Positions 17,204 through 26,488 of a DNA stretch of 64,000 bases are shown here, in pieces. The notes below the pieces were generated by a model that worked only from the letters and a program-made list of their open reading frames with translations, was not told the origin of the DNA and did no database searches. The translations under genes and the position numbers were made by a program. Position 1 is the first letter of the stretch. The number at the start of each line of letters is the position of its first letter. Origin of the DNA: an uncultured Alcaligenaceae bacterium (GTDB taxonomy: Bacteria > Pseudomonadota > Gammaproteobacteria > Burkholderiales > Burkholderiaceae_B); the NCBI GenBank assembly GCA_937908115.1, contig CALEQZ010000035.1, positions 16,442-80,441 of the forward strand, read 5' to 3'.

Positions 17204-18415
17204 TCATCGTCCCCATGCGGGCCTGATGGCCCCGTTGTCCGGAGATTGGGCTCCGGGCCCGTCGAACAATCCCAGCTGCCGCGGCACGCCCTCCTCCGTC
17301 GCCGGCGCCGGACCTTGGCGCGGCGCCCGGCTGGGCGGCGTGAAGGCGCGCACATCCAGCGCGTGGCGCTCGACATTGAGCCCCAGGCGCCGCACGGCAA
17401 GCTGGAAGCGTTGGGCGATCAAGTCCGCCCAGATGCCCGTGCCGGTCATGCGCGTGCCGAAACGGGGATCGTTGCGTCGGCCGCCGCGCATGTCTTCGAT
17501 GCGGTGCAAGACGCGTTCGGCCCGTTCCGGAAAATGCGTGACGAGCCAGCGCTCGAAGACTTCGCGGACCTCCCAGGGCAAGCGCAGCACGGTGTAGAAA
17601 GCCCGCTGCGCGCCCGCGTCCCGTGCGGCTTCCAGGATGCGTTCGAGGTATTCGTCGTTGATGAAGGGAATGACCGGCGCGGCAGACACGCCTACCGGCA
17701 CGCCGGCGTCAGCCAGCCTACGCATGGCCTGCAGCCGGCGCCAGGGTGCCGACGCGCGGGGCTCCAGCGTGCGCGCCATCGCGGCATCCAGCGTGGTGAC
17801 GCTGAAGTACACCGCCACCAGTTGCTGCCTGGCCAGTTCCTGCAGCAGGTCGAGGTCGCGCTCGACCAGGGCATTTTTGGTGATGATGGCCACCGGATGG
17901 CGGGTGGCGAGCATGAGGTCGAGGATGCCGCGGCTGAGCCGCCACTGCCTTTCGATGGGTTGGTAGGCGTCGGTGGCCGACCCGAGGGTGATGACGCTGG
18001 GCCGGTAGGACGGCCGGGCGAGCTCGGCCCGCAAGGCGTCGACGATATTGGCCTTGGCCACAAGCCGGGTTTCGAAATCCAGGCCCGGCGAATAGCCCAG
18101 GTACGCGTGCGTCGGCCTGGCGTAGCAGTACGCGCAGCCATGCTCGCAGCCGCGGTAAGGGTTGACCGCCTGGGTGAATGAAATGTCAGGCGAATCATTG
18201 CGCGCGATGGCGGCCCGGCAGGTTTCGGGCTTGACCGAGGTCACGGGCGCTGGCGCGGCCCCGGTGGCATGCCAGCCATCGTCCAACGGCTGCCGACTGG
18301 CATCCGTAAAACGGTGCTCGACATTAGTGGCCGCGCCCCGGCCGCGCAAGGCGGCGGGGGCGGCTGCCGGGGACCCAGAACCGGCAAAAGCAGAAAGGTG
18401 TTCGGTGCCAGCCAT
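17204..18415 (-). CDS. SplB-like (PA0069 family) radical SAM protein
   Basis: Radical S-adenosylmethionine enzyme of the group related to spore photoproduct lyase, with substrate unknown. The 403-residue protein has the 4Fe-4S cluster motif GCEHGCAYCYARP (CxxxCxxC) near residue 95, followed by segments typical of a TIM-barrel radical SAM core (SVITLGSATDAYQPIE, AIITKNALVERDLD, VSAAPVIPFIND). I chose the ATG at 18415 because the only longer start is a TTG inside the LexA box at 18423-18438. The operator suggests DNA-damage induction. A small membrane protein gene is coupled downstream. Confidence 0.85.
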   Translation of the reverse strand: MAGTEHLSAFAGSGSPAAAPAALRGRGAATNVEHRFTDASRQPLDDGWHATGAAPAPVTSVKPETCRAAIARNDSPDISFTQAVNPYRGCEHGCAYCYARPTHAYLGYSPGLDFETRLVAKANIVDALRAELARPSYRPSVITLGSATDAYQPIERQWRLSRGILDLMLATRHPVAIITKNALVERDLDLLQELARQQLVAVYFSVTTLDAAMARTLEPRASAPWRRLQAMRRLADAGVPVGVSAAPVIPFINDEYLERILEAARDAGAQRAFYTVLRLPWEVREVFERWLVTHFPERAERVLHRIEDMRGGRRNDPRFGTRMTGTGIWADLIAQRFQLAVRRLGLNVERHALDVRAFTPPSRAPRQGPAPATEEGVPRQLGLFDGPGAQSPDNGAIRPAWGR

Positions 18416-18422
18416 GGATCTA

Positions 18423-18438
18423 CTGTACAAAAATACAG
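18423..18438 (-). promoter_or_regulatory. LexA box (SOS operator)
   Basis: CTGT at 18423-18426, eight bases, then ACAG at 18435-18438 is an exact CTGT-N8-ACAG match; the palindrome extends by TA/TA on each side. It begins eight bases upstream of the radical SAM ATG, where repressor binding would block transcription. The match is direct; LexA binding is inferred from the well-known proteobacterial consensus. Confidence 0.8.
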
Positions 18439-18502
18439 TAGATTGGGCAAGCAGCGGACGCTTTCTTTTTTACTCCTTTTTCGCCGGCCGCGGCGCGGCC
18501 CC

Positions 18503-19810
18503 TTAGGCCGCCGCGGCCCTGACCATGCCGGCGGCGGCAGTCTGGTTGGTGGCCGGGTCGATCAGGATGAAGGCCCCCGTGGCGGGCAGGCGGTCGTAGG
18601 GGTCCAGCGGCAGGGGATCGCGCACGGCGAGCGACACGCTACCGATGTCGTTCAGGCGCAACGTCTCGGCTGCTTGGGCAGCCTGCAGCGCATGCACGTC
18701 GAGCCGGTCGTGCACCGCGGCGACCCGCGCCGAGGTCAGCCGCGTGCCGTGCTTGAGCAAGTATTGGCGCGCCGGATTCAGGTCGGTCGTATCCAGCCAG
18801 CACAGTTGCGCCTCGAAGCGGCGCGCGACCTGCGCCGGCGCATGGACATGCACCAGTACGTCGCCGCGCGAGACGTCGACTTCGCGATCCAGCACCACCG
18901 TGATCGAAGCGCCCGCCGAGGCTTGCGCAAGCGGCCCGTCGAACGTCTGCAGCGCACGCACCCGGGCGGTCACGCCCGACGGCTGCACGGCGACCTCGTC
19001 GCCGACGCGCAGCGTACCGCTGGCGATGCGCCCGGCATAGCCCCGGATACCATGGACGCGGTCGCCATCGTGGCGGATGACCCATTGCACGGGCAGGCGC
19101 AGCGGCGCATCCACGGGCGCGGCCTCGGACGGCAGCGCCTCGAGTAGGCCCAGCAGCGGCGGACCGGCGTACCACGGGGTGCGGCTCGAAGCCGTCACGA
19201 CATTGTCACCCTCGAGTGCCGACAGCGGCAGCGCCTGGAATTCCCGGATGCCGATGCCGGCGGCCAGATCCGCATAGGCGTCGCGGATGCGTTCGAACAC
19301 GGCGCGATCCCAGCCGACCCGGTCCATTTTGTTGACCGCCAACACGATGTGGCGGATGCCCAGCAAATGGGCGATCGCACTGTGGCGGCGCGTCTGCGGC
19401 AAGAGCCGGCCGTCGGCTGCGCGCGTGGCGTCGACCAGGATGACGGCGGCGTGCGCGGTCGAGGCGCCCGTGACCATGTTGCGCGTGTACTGCTCGTGGC
19501 CAGGCGCGTCCGCGATGATGAACTTGCGGCGCGGCGTCGCGAAGTAGCGGTAAGCGACGTCTATGGTGATGCCCTGCTCGCGCTCGGCCTCCAGGCCGTC
19601 GGTCAGCAAGGACAGGTCTAGCGCGTCGCCCCGGGTGCGCTTGTGCTTGGCGCGCGCGATGGCGTCGACCTGGTCGGCGTACACGCCCTTGCTGTCGTAG
19701 AGCAGCCTGCCGATCAGGGTGGACTTGCCATCGTCCACGGAGCCGGCGGTGATCAGGCGCAGCACCCCGGCGTCGCCGACTGGGGCGAAAGCGTCGTTCA
19801 AGGCATTCAT
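18503..19810 (-). CDS. cysN: sulfate adenylyltransferase subunit 1 (GTPase)
   Basis: Regulatory GTPase subunit of ATP sulfurylase; GTP hydrolysis drives formation of APS (adenylyl sulfate) from ATP and sulfate by CysD. The 435-residue protein has an EF-Tu-like GTPase domain with AGSVDDGKSTLIGRLL (G1), DAPGHEQYTRNMVTGAS (G3) and NKMDRVG (G4), followed by two beta-barrel domains. It has no C-terminal APS kinase (CysC) domain. It is the last gene of the sulfate operon, 58 bases after cysD. Confidence 0.95.
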   Translation of the reverse strand: MNALNDAFAPVGDAGVLRLITAGSVDDGKSTLIGRLLYDSKGVYADQVDAIARAKHKRTRGDALDLSLLTDGLEAEREQGITIDVAYRYFATPRRKFIIADAPGHEQYTRNMVTGASTAHAAVILVDATRAADGRLLPQTRRHSAIAHLLGIRHIVLAVNKMDRVGWDRAVFERIRDAYADLAAGIGIREFQALPLSALEGDNVVTASSRTPWYAGPPLLGLLEALPSEAAPVDAPLRLPVQWVIRHDGDRVHGIRGYAGRIASGTLRVGDEVAVQPSGVTARVRALQTFDGPLAQASAGASITVVLDREVDVSRGDVLVHVHAPAQVARRFEAQLCWLDTTDLNPARQYLLKHGTRLTSARVAAVHDRLDVHALQAAQAAETLRLNDIGSVSLAVRDPLPLDPYDRLPATGAFILIDPATNQTAAAGMVRAAAA

Positions 19811-19868
19811 CGTGGATGTTCCTCTTTTCCCTTTCCCGGGCGCGCGTGCCGCGCGGCCGCAGGCACGG

Positions 19869-20777
19869 CTAGAAATAGCCCTCTTTCTTGCGCCGCTCCA
19901 TCGACGCTTCGGATGTCTGGTCGTCCATGCGCGTGGCGCCGCGCTCGGTCACGTCGGTAAGCACCGTCTCGGCGATGACCGCAGCGGGGTCGGCCGCTTC
20001 GGAGGCCACCGGGCAGGTGCAGGAAATGTCGCCCACGGTCCGAAAACGCACCGACAGGCGCTCGACGGTCTCGCCCTCGGCCGGCGGCGTCAGCGGCGTG
20101 ACCGGCACCAACAGGCCACGGCGGCGCACCACCTCGCGCTCGTGCGCGTAATAGATCGACGGCAGTGCCAGCCGCTCACGCTCGATGTATTGCCAGACGT
20201 CCAGCTCCGTCCAGTTGGAGATCGGGAATACCCGCATGTTCTCGCCTGGATGCACGCGCGTGTTGTACAGGTTCCAAAGCTCCGGACGCTGGGCCTTGGG
20301 ATCCCAGCGGCCGAATTCGTCCCGGAAAGAGAAAATCCTCTCCTTGGCGCGCGCCTTTTCTTCGTCGCGCCGGGCGCCGCCTATGCACGCGTCGAAACCG
20401 AACTCGGCGATGGCCTCGAGCAGGGTCACCGCCTGCGCAGCGTTGCGTGAATCGCTCTCGCGGCGCAGCACCACCGTTCCCCGGGCGATGGAGTCCTCGA
20501 CCTTGCGCACGATCAGCGTTTCGCCCAGCTCCGCCGCACGCCGGTCGCGGAAGGCGATCACCTCGTCGAAATTGTGGCCGGTGTCGATGTGCAGCAGCGG
20601 AAAGGGAAAGCGTCCCGGCCGGAAGGCCTTTTCCGCCAGGCGCAGCAATACGCAGGAATCCTTGCCGCCGGAAAAGAGCAGCGCCGGCCGCTCGCACTCG
20701 GCGGCGACCTCGCGCAGGATGTGGATCGCTTCGGATTCCAGCCAGTCCAGGTGGCTATGGGTGGCAACGATGGTCAT
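19869..20777 (-). CDS. cysD: sulfate adenylyltransferase subunit 2
   Basis: Catalytic ATP-pyrophosphatase subunit of ATP sulfurylase, which makes APS from ATP and sulfate. The 302-residue protein has the PP-loop LLFSGGKDSCVLLRLA near residue 35 and the C-terminal family segment KKEGYF. Its ATG overlaps the cysH stop, and cysN follows, so the two sulfurylase subunits are made together. Confidence 0.96.
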   Translation of the reverse strand: MTIVATHSHLDWLESEAIHILREVAAECERPALLFSGGKDSCVLLRLAEKAFRPGRFPFPLLHIDTGHNFDEVIAFRDRRAAELGETLIVRKVEDSIARGTVVLRRESDSRNAAQAVTLLEAIAEFGFDACIGGARRDEEKARAKERIFSFRDEFGRWDPKAQRPELWNLYNTRVHPGENMRVFPISNWTELDVWQYIERERLALPSIYYAHEREVVRRRGLLVPVTPLTPPAEGETVERLSVRFRTVGDISCTCPVASEAADPAAVIAETVLTDVTERGATRMDDQTSEASMERRKKEGYF

Positions 20778-21592
20778 GTCTTACTTTCCGATGGATCGTT
20801 ATCAAGGCCGGTTCCGCCGGCCCGCAGCGGGGCGGCGATGGATTGCCGGGTGCCTACCGCCGCCTTACCGACGTTGCCGGCATGCAGCCCGCACTCCTTG
20901 GAATCCGACGACTCCCACCACCAGCGCCCCGCGCGCACGTCTTCGCCGGGCCGGATGGGACGGGTGCAGGGCTCACACCCGATGGACGGATAACCCTGGT
21001 CGTGCAGCGGGTTGTAGGGAATGTCCAGCGCGCGGATGACCTGCCAGACGTCGTCCTCGCTCCACTCGGCCAGCGGATTGAATTTGTGCAGGCCGAACAC
21101 GGGGTCGTGCTCGTCCAGCGGCAGCTGCGCGCGCGTGACGGCCTGCCCGCGGCGCTGGCCGGTAATCCAGGCGCTGCGTCCGGCCAGCGCACGGCGCAGC
21201 GGCTCGACCTTGCGTATCCGGCAGCATTCCTTGCGCAATTCGACGCTTTCATAAAAGGCATAGCGTCCGTGCAGCGTCACGTGCTGCTCTACCGCCGCGG
21301 CATCGGGCCGATGCACGGCGATCGCGCGGCCGTAGCGTTGGCTCACGATCCCGATCATGGCCAGCGTCTCGTCGTGCAGCCGGCCCGTATCCAAGGTGAA
21401 GACGGCCAGCGGCAGGCCGGCGGTGAAGATCGCGTGGGTCAGCACCATATCCTCGGCCGCCAGCGATGAGGCCAGCGCCGCATCCGGATGGCGGGCCGCA
21501 ATGCCGGCCAGGCGCTCGCCCAGCGCGCGCCAGCGCGCAGCCTGCGCGGGTGCCAGTCGCTGCACGCCTGCAGGCGCGACGGCCGCGGTCAT
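20774..21592 (-). CDS. cysH: assimilatory APS reductase (4Fe-4S type)
   Basis: Reduces activated sulfate to sulfite with thioredoxin. The 272-residue protein carries the cluster cysteines of the APS-type enzyme (ECCRIRKVEPL and GCEPCTRP) and the catalytic C-terminal Cys in KECGLH. The cluster cysteines are absent from PAPS-specific enzymes such as E. coli CysH, so APS is the likely substrate; no APS kinase gene is in the operon, which agrees. It overlaps cysA and cysD by 4 bases each. Confidence 0.93.
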   Translation of the reverse strand: MTAAVAPAGVQRLAPAQAARWRALGERLAGIAARHPDAALASSLAAEDMVLTHAIFTAGLPLAVFTLDTGRLHDETLAMIGIVSQRYGRAIAVHRPDAAAVEQHVTLHGRYAFYESVELRKECCRIRKVEPLRRALAGRSAWITGQRRGQAVTRAQLPLDEHDPVFGLHKFNPLAEWSEDDVWQVIRALDIPYNPLHDQGYPSIGCEPCTRPIRPGEDVRAGRWWWESSDSKECGLHAGNVGKAAVGTRQSIAAPLRAGGTGLDNDPSESKT

Positions 21593-22662
21593 GCCTGGGC
21601 TCCCGCAAACACCCTGCCCTGCTGCGGCCGCGCTAGCAGGCGCTCGCCCGGCTGCAAGTCCAGGCTGCGAAACACGTCGGCCGGCAGCTGTGCTTCGATG
21701 GGCCCGCCGTCCGTCTCGCGCTCGAGCTCCAAGAAAGCGCTCGCGCCAGCCAGGTAGCTATGGCGCAAGCGCACCGGCACGCCGGGGCCGCCTTCGCGAT
21801 AGCGCATGACCTCGACATGGTGCGGGCGCACGTACGCGGTGGCCGGCGCCGACTCGCCCTCCGGCGCCGGCACGTGCGGCGCCGGCAGGCTAATGCCTTC
21901 GGTGTGCCAGACGCCTGCGCGCACTTGCCCGTGGAACAGGTTGGCGTCGCCCAGGAAGCCGTAGACGAACGGCGTGGCCGGGTTCTCCCAGACCTCGCGC
22001 GGCGTGCCGGCCTGCTCGATGCGCCCGGCGTTCATGAGCACCACGCGGTCGGCGACCTCCAGCGCCTCCTCCTGGTCGTGGGTGACGAAGATGCTGGCCA
22101 CGTGCAGCTCGTCGTGCAGGCGACGCAACCAGCGGCGCAAATCCTTGCGTACCTTGGCGTCCAGGGCGCCGAACGGTTCGTCCAGCAGCAGCACGCGCGG
22201 CTCGACGGCGAGCGCCCGCGCCAGGGCGACCCGCTGCCGCTGCCCGCCCGACAACTGGGCGGGATAGCGTCGCGCCAAGCCGTCCATCTGCACCAGGCCA
22301 AGCAAATCGTGCACACGTGCGCGGATCTCGGCCTCGGAGGGGCGTTCGCGCCTGGCACGCACACGCAGGCCGAAAGCCACGTTCTCGAACACCGTCATGT
22401 GGCGGAACAGCGCGTAGTGCTGGAAGACGAATCCCACGCGGCGCTCACGGACGTGCACGCCGGTGGCGTCCTCGCCAGCGAAAAGCACGCTGCCGGAATC
22501 GGGCGCCTCCAGCCCGGCGATGATGCGCAACAACGTGGTCTTGCCACAGCCTGACGGCCCGAGCAAAGCGACCAGCTCCCCGGATGCGATATGCAGTGAT
22601 ACGTCTTCCAGCGCCTGGTGGTCACCGAAACGCTTGCTCAGATTGCGCACTTCTATGCTCAT
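21589..22662 (-). CDS. cysA: sulfate/thiosulfate ABC transporter ATPase
   Basis: ATP-binding subunit of the sulfate importer. The 357-residue protein has Walker A GPSGCGKTTLL, the signature LSGGQRQRVALARAL and Walker B VLLLDEPFGALD, then a C-terminal TOBE-like regulatory domain (about residues 240-350). It sits 19 bases after cysW and overlaps cysH, which places uptake and reduction in one transcript. Confidence 0.95.
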   Translation of the reverse strand: MSIEVRNLSKRFGDHQALEDVSLHIASGELVALLGPSGCGKTTLLRIIAGLEAPDSGSVLFAGEDATGVHVRERRVGFVFQHYALFRHMTVFENVAFGLRVRARRERPSEAEIRARVHDLLGLVQMDGLARRYPAQLSGGQRQRVALARALAVEPRVLLLDEPFGALDAKVRKDLRRWLRRLHDELHVASIFVTHDQEEALEVADRVVLMNAGRIEQAGTPREVWENPATPFVYGFLGDANLFHGQVRAGVWHTEGISLPAPHVPAPEGESAPATAYVRPHHVEVMRYREGGPGVPVRLRHSYLAGASAFLELERETDGGPIEAQLPADVFRSLDLQPGERLLARPQQGRVFAGAQA

Positions 22663-22681
22663 GTCGCTTTCCTTGCGCGCC

Positions 22682-23593
22682 TTACGCCATGGCGGGCCGC
22701 AGCGCGGCCGGCGCGGGCGTGTCGGCCGCCGGCTCGCGCTGCGCCACCGCGACGCGCCATTCGATCAGGTTCTTGACCGCCAGCGTCACCAACGCCAGCA
22801 AGGCCAGCAGCGACGCCACGGCGAAGGCGGCCGAAAACATGTACTCGTTGTAGAGAATCTCCACGTGCAGTGTCATGGTGTTGGTTAGGCCTCGCACCTT
22901 GCCCGACACCACCGACACCGCGCCGAATTCACCCATGGCGCGCGCATTGCACAGGATGGCCCCGTATGCCAGCCCCCACTTGATCTTGGGCAGCGTGACG
23001 CGCCGGAAGATCTGCCACCCGTTGGCACCCAAGGTCAGCGCCGCCAGCTCCTCGTCCTGCCCTTGCGCCTGCATCAACGGGATCAGCTCGCGCGCGATGA
23101 AGGGGAAAGTGACGAATAGCGTGGCCAGCACCACCCCCGGCAGGGCATAGACGATCTTCAGGTCGTGATCCTGCAACCAGGACCCGAACCAGCCGTGCGA
23201 TCCGAACAGCAGCACGAACACCAATCCGGCGACCACGGGCGAAACCGCGAACGGCAGGTCGATCAGCGTGGCAAGCACCTGCTTGCCGCGGAACTGGAAA
23301 CGCGTGATGGCCCAGGCTGCGAGCACGCCGAACACCAGGTTGACCGGCAGCGAGATGGCGGCCACCAGCAGCGTCAGCCGGATCGCCGCCCAGGCGTCGG
23401 GCTCGCCGATGGCCTCGACGTACAAGTCCCAGCCGCGGCGCAGCGCCTCGGCAAAGACCGTCACCAGGGGCAGGACCAGGAACAAGCCGAGGAAGCCAAG
23501 CGCCACCGCGATCAGCGCCCCGCGCGCCCAGCGCGGCTCGGTCAGGTGCGCAGGCCGGTGCGCGCCGGCGGCCGTTGCCTGGCTCATCCTCAT
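22682..23593 (-). CDS. cysW: sulfate ABC transporter permease CysW
   Basis: Inner-membrane permease that forms the sulfate channel with CysT. The 303-residue protein has about six membrane helices and the EAA-type loop LTLGANGWQIFRRVTLPKI that docks to CysA. I chose the ATG at 23593, which overlaps the cysT stop (ATGA); a start at 23620 would lie deeper inside cysT. Its C-terminus is Ala/Pro-rich. Confidence 0.94.
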   Translation of the reverse strand: MRMSQATAAGAHRPAHLTEPRWARGALIAVALGFLGLFLVLPLVTVFAEALRRGWDLYVEAIGEPDAWAAIRLTLLVAAISLPVNLVFGVLAAWAITRFQFRGKQVLATLIDLPFAVSPVVAGLVFVLLFGSHGWFGSWLQDHDLKIVYALPGVVLATLFVTFPFIARELIPLMQAQGQDEELAALTLGANGWQIFRRVTLPKIKWGLAYGAILCNARAMGEFGAVSVVSGKVRGLTNTMTLHVEILYNEYMFSAAFAVASLLALLALVTLAVKNLIEWRVAVAQREPAADTPAPAALRPAMA

Positions 23594-24483
23594 GACCGCG
23601 CCCCCCACCGCGCTTGCCAAGCTTGCAGCGCATTGATCACTAGCAGCAAGGCGAAGGAGACGGCCAGCATGACCGTGGCGATGGCCGCCGCGCCAGCGTA
23701 ATCGAATTGTTCCAGCCGCGCGACGATCAGCAGCGGCGCAATCTCGGAAACCATAGGCATGTTGCCCGCTATGAAAATGACCGAGCCGTATTCGCCCACG
23801 GCGCGGGCGAACGCCAGCGCAAAGCCCGTCGCCAGTGCGGGCGCCAGCGCCGGCAAGATCACGCGGCGCAGCGCCTGCAGCCGGCTGGCGCCCAGGCTGG
23901 CGGCGGCCTCCTCCAGCTCGGCATCCATGTCCTCGATGACCGGCTGGACCGTCCGGACCACGAAGGGCAGCCCGATGAAAACCAGTGCGATGACGATGCC
24001 CAGCGGCGTGAACGCGACCTTCACCCCGAAAAGCCGCTCGATTGGCCCGCCCAGCCAGCCGTTGCCGGCGTACAAGGCGGTCAGCGCAATGCCTGCCACC
24101 GCGGTCGGCAGCGCGAACGGCAAATCCACCAGCGCGTCGACCAGGCGCCTGCCCGGAAAGCGGTACCGCACCAGCACCCAGGCAACGATCAGCCCGAACA
24201 CCAGGTTGGCGAGCGCCGCCGCCAGCGACGCGCCGAAAGTCAGCCGGTAGGCCGCCAGCGCACGGGGCGAGGCAACGATTTCAACAAAGGCGTCCCAGCC
24301 CAGCTCCATGGACTTGATGGGCAGCGTTGCCAACGGCAGCAGCACCAGCAGGCTCAGGTACAGCACTGCGTAGCCCATGGACAGGCCGAACCCCGGCAAG
24401 ACCCCGGTCCCGGCCTTGCCGCGCCGCGGCGCGGCGCCGGCCGGGACCAGTACGGGCGTGGGCATGGCAGCGTTGCGCGGCAT
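23590..24483 (-). CDS. cysT: sulfate ABC transporter permease CysT (CysU)
   Basis: Partner permease of CysW in the sulfate/thiosulfate importer. The 297-residue protein has about six hydrophobic helices and the EAA-type loop ASLGASRLQALRRVILPAL, which contacts the ATPase. The first 25 residues before the first helix are Pro/Arg/Gly-rich; an internal ATG six codons in is also possible. It lies 6 bases after sbp. Confidence 0.94.
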   Translation of the reverse strand: MPRNAAMPTPVLVPAGAAPRRGKAGTGVLPGFGLSMGYAVLYLSLLVLLPLATLPIKSMELGWDAFVEIVASPRALAAYRLTFGASLAAALANLVFGLIVAWVLVRYRFPGRRLVDALVDLPFALPTAVAGIALTALYAGNGWLGGPIERLFGVKVAFTPLGIVIALVFIGLPFVVRTVQPVIEDMDAELEEAAASLGASRLQALRRVILPALAPALATGFALAFARAVGEYGSVIFIAGNMPMVSEIAPLLIVARLEQFDYAGAAAIATVMLAVSFALLLVINALQAWQARWGARS

Positions 24484-24489
24484 GTCCGC

Positions 24490-25518
24490 TCAGCGCCCCG
24501 GGCGGTACACCTGATCAAAGGTGCCGCCGTCTGCAAAGTGCGTCTGCTGCGCCTTGCGCCAGCCGCCGAAGACGGGATCGTCGATGGCCACCAGCTTCAC
24601 GTCGGGAAACTGCGAGGCATACTTGGCCGCCACCGCCTTGTCCGTCGGCCGATAGTAATTGCGTGCAATGATGTCCTGGGCCTCGGGCGTGTACAGCCAT
24701 TCCAGGTACGCCTCGGCGACGGCGCGCGTGCCCTTGCGGTCGACCACTTTGTCGACCACGGCTACGGGCGGTTCAGCCAAGATGGACAGCGACGGGACGA
24801 CGATGTCGAACTTGTCCGGGCCGAGCTCTTTCAGTGCCAGGAAGGCTTCGTTTTCCCAGGCCAGCAGCACGTCGCCCACACCGCGCTCGACGAAGGTAGT
24901 AGTCGAACCGCGTGCGCCGGTGTCCAGCACCGGGACGTTCTTGAGCAGCCGGCCCACGAAGTCCGCGGCGGCCTGCTCACTGCCGCCGCTCTTGTCCAGC
25001 GCATAGGCCCAGGCTGCGAGGTAATTCCAGCGCGCGCCGCCCGAAGTCTTGGGGTTGGGCGTGATCACCTGTATGCCGGGCTTGACCAGATCGTCCCAGT
25101 CCTGGATGCCCTTGGGATTGCCCTTGCGCACCAGGAAAACGATGGTCGAGGTATAGGGCGAGCTGTTCAGCGGCAAGCGCTTTTGCCAGTCCGCCGGCAG
25201 CAGGCCCCGGTCGGCGATCGCGTCGATGTCATAGGCCAATGCCAGCGTAACGACATCGGCCTCCAAGCCGTCGATGACCGCGCGCGCCTGGCTGCCCGAT
25301 CCGCCATGCGACTGGCGTATCGTCAGCTCCACGCCCGTCGTCTTGCGGTAATGCTCGACGAAGGCTTTGTCCACGGCGCGGTACAGCTCGCGCGTGGGAT
25401 CGTAGGAAACGTTCAACAGCGTCTGCCGTTCCGCCTGCTGCGCATGGGTCGACAGCGGTGCGGCCAATGCCCCGGCCAGCGCAGCCAGGGCAACGAGAAA
25501 GCCGGTGGTTCTTTTCAT
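24490..25518 (-). CDS. sbp: periplasmic sulfate-binding protein
   Basis: Periplasmic receptor that delivers sulfate (possibly thiosulfate) to CysTWA. The 342-residue precursor has a Sec signal peptide (MKRTTGFLVALAALAGALA, cleaved after about HAQ) and family motifs NVSYDPTRELY, SHGGSGSQARAVIDGLEAD and NPKTSGGARWNYLAAW. It is the first gene of the operon. Sbp and CysP are close homologues, so the split between the two names is not firm. Confidence 0.93.
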   Translation of the reverse strand: MKRTTGFLVALAALAGALAAPLSTHAQQAERQTLLNVSYDPTRELYRAVDKAFVEHYRKTTGVELTIRQSHGGSGSQARAVIDGLEADVVTLALAYDIDAIADRGLLPADWQKRLPLNSSPYTSTIVFLVRKGNPKGIQDWDDLVKPGIQVITPNPKTSGGARWNYLAAWAYALDKSGGSEQAAADFVGRLLKNVPVLDTGARGSTTTFVERGVGDVLLAWENEAFLALKELGPDKFDIVVPSLSILAEPPVAVVDKVVDRKGTRAVAEAYLEWLYTPEAQDIIARNYYRPTDKAVAAKYASQFPDVKLVAIDDPVFGGWRKAQQTHFADGGTFDQVYRPGR

Positions 25519-25846
25519 GTCCGCCTCATCAAGGATCGAGAGGCGATTCTGCCGAACCCGGCTGCCGAAGCGAACGAATAAAAACTGCGAAGTTAATCGC
25601 CTGGGGTCATCAATTCCACAGGAAATGAGCGACTGCGGCCAATTGCATAAAGGCTGGCATGGCCGGCAAACGCATCGCAGCGTGCGCGGTGCCCCGCCCC
25701 GAATCGGCCGCGCCGCAGGCAGCCACCGCGCACGCGCCCGCAGCGGCTGGGCAGCGGACGCGAAAAAAACCCGGCCGCTGCATCGCAGCCGGGGTTGTGC
25801 ATCGGGCCAACCGCGGGCGGCCCGGTTTCCGGTTCGATGCCCGGGG
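25519..25846. other. intergenic region with sbp leader and peroxiredoxin terminator
   Basis: This 328-base gap holds the sbp upstream region and the end of the peroxiredoxin unit. The part next to sbp (25570-25625) is A+T-rich, with AACTTCGCAGTTTTTATTC on the minus strand, which could hold the promoter and a CysB site, but I see no clear consensus. No credible gene is present. Confidence 0.5.
25764..25796 (-). terminator. intrinsic terminator after the peroxiredoxin gene
   Basis: On the minus strand a GC-rich hairpin (AACCCCGGC pairing with GCCGGGTT, one bulged G) is followed directly by a run of seven T residues. It lies about 50 bases past the peroxiredoxin stop. Confidence 0.75.
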
Positions 25847-26488
25847 TTATTTGTTCGGCTGCGGCGTAACGCGCAGATAGGGGCGCACCGCCTTGTAACC
25901 CTTGGGGAATTTTTCCTTGATCACGGCTTCATCCTGCAGCGAGGGCACGATGATCACGTCGTCGCCGTCCTGCCAGTTGACCGGGGTGGCCACGCTGTGG
26001 CTGTCGGTCAGCTGCAGCGAATCGATCACGCGTAGGATCTCGTTGAAGTTGCGTCCGGTGCTGGCCGGATAGGTCAGCGTCAGGCGGATCTTCTTGGCCG
26101 GATCGATGATGAACACCGAACGCACCGTGGCGGTGGTGCTGGCGTTGGGGTGGATCATGTCATAGAGCGTGGCCACCTTGCGGTCCGCGTCGGCGATGAT
26201 CGGAAAGTCCACCACGCAGTTTTGCGTCTCGTTGATATCGTCGATCCACTTGACGTGGGAATCGACCGGATCCACCGACAGGGCCAGCACCTTGACATTG
26301 CGCTTGGCGAACTCGTCCTTGAGTTTGGCCGTATAGCCGAGCTCCGTCGTGCACACCGGGGTGAAGTCCGCCGGATGCGAAAACAGCACGCCCCAGCTAT
26401 CGCCCAACCATTCATGGAAACGTATGCGACCGATCGAAGAGTCCTGTTCGAAATCCGGAGCCGTATCGCCCAGTCTTAGCGTGCTCAT
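25847..26488 (-). CDS. 1-Cys peroxiredoxin (Prx6/AhpC-TSA family)
   Basis: Thiol peroxidase that reduces H2O2 and organic hydroperoxides in the cytoplasm. The 213-residue protein has the peroxidatic site HPADFTPVCTTEL near residues 39-51 and the long C-terminal domain of the Prx6 branch (ending near KAVRPYLRVTPQPNK). No typical resolving Cys is seen; the other Cys (QNCVVDF) is in a place where Prx6 proteins often have one. AAGGA precedes the ATG. It appears to be a single-gene unit. Confidence 0.92.
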   Translation of the reverse strand: MSTLRLGDTAPDFEQDSSIGRIRFHEWLGDSWGVLFSHPADFTPVCTTELGYTAKLKDEFAKRNVKVLALSVDPVDSHVKWIDDINETQNCVVDFPIIADADRKVATLYDMIHPNASTTATVRSVFIIDPAKKIRLTLTYPASTGRNFNEILRVIDSLQLTDSHSVATPVNWQDGDDVIIVPSLQDEAVIKEKFPKGYKAVRPYLRVTPQPNK

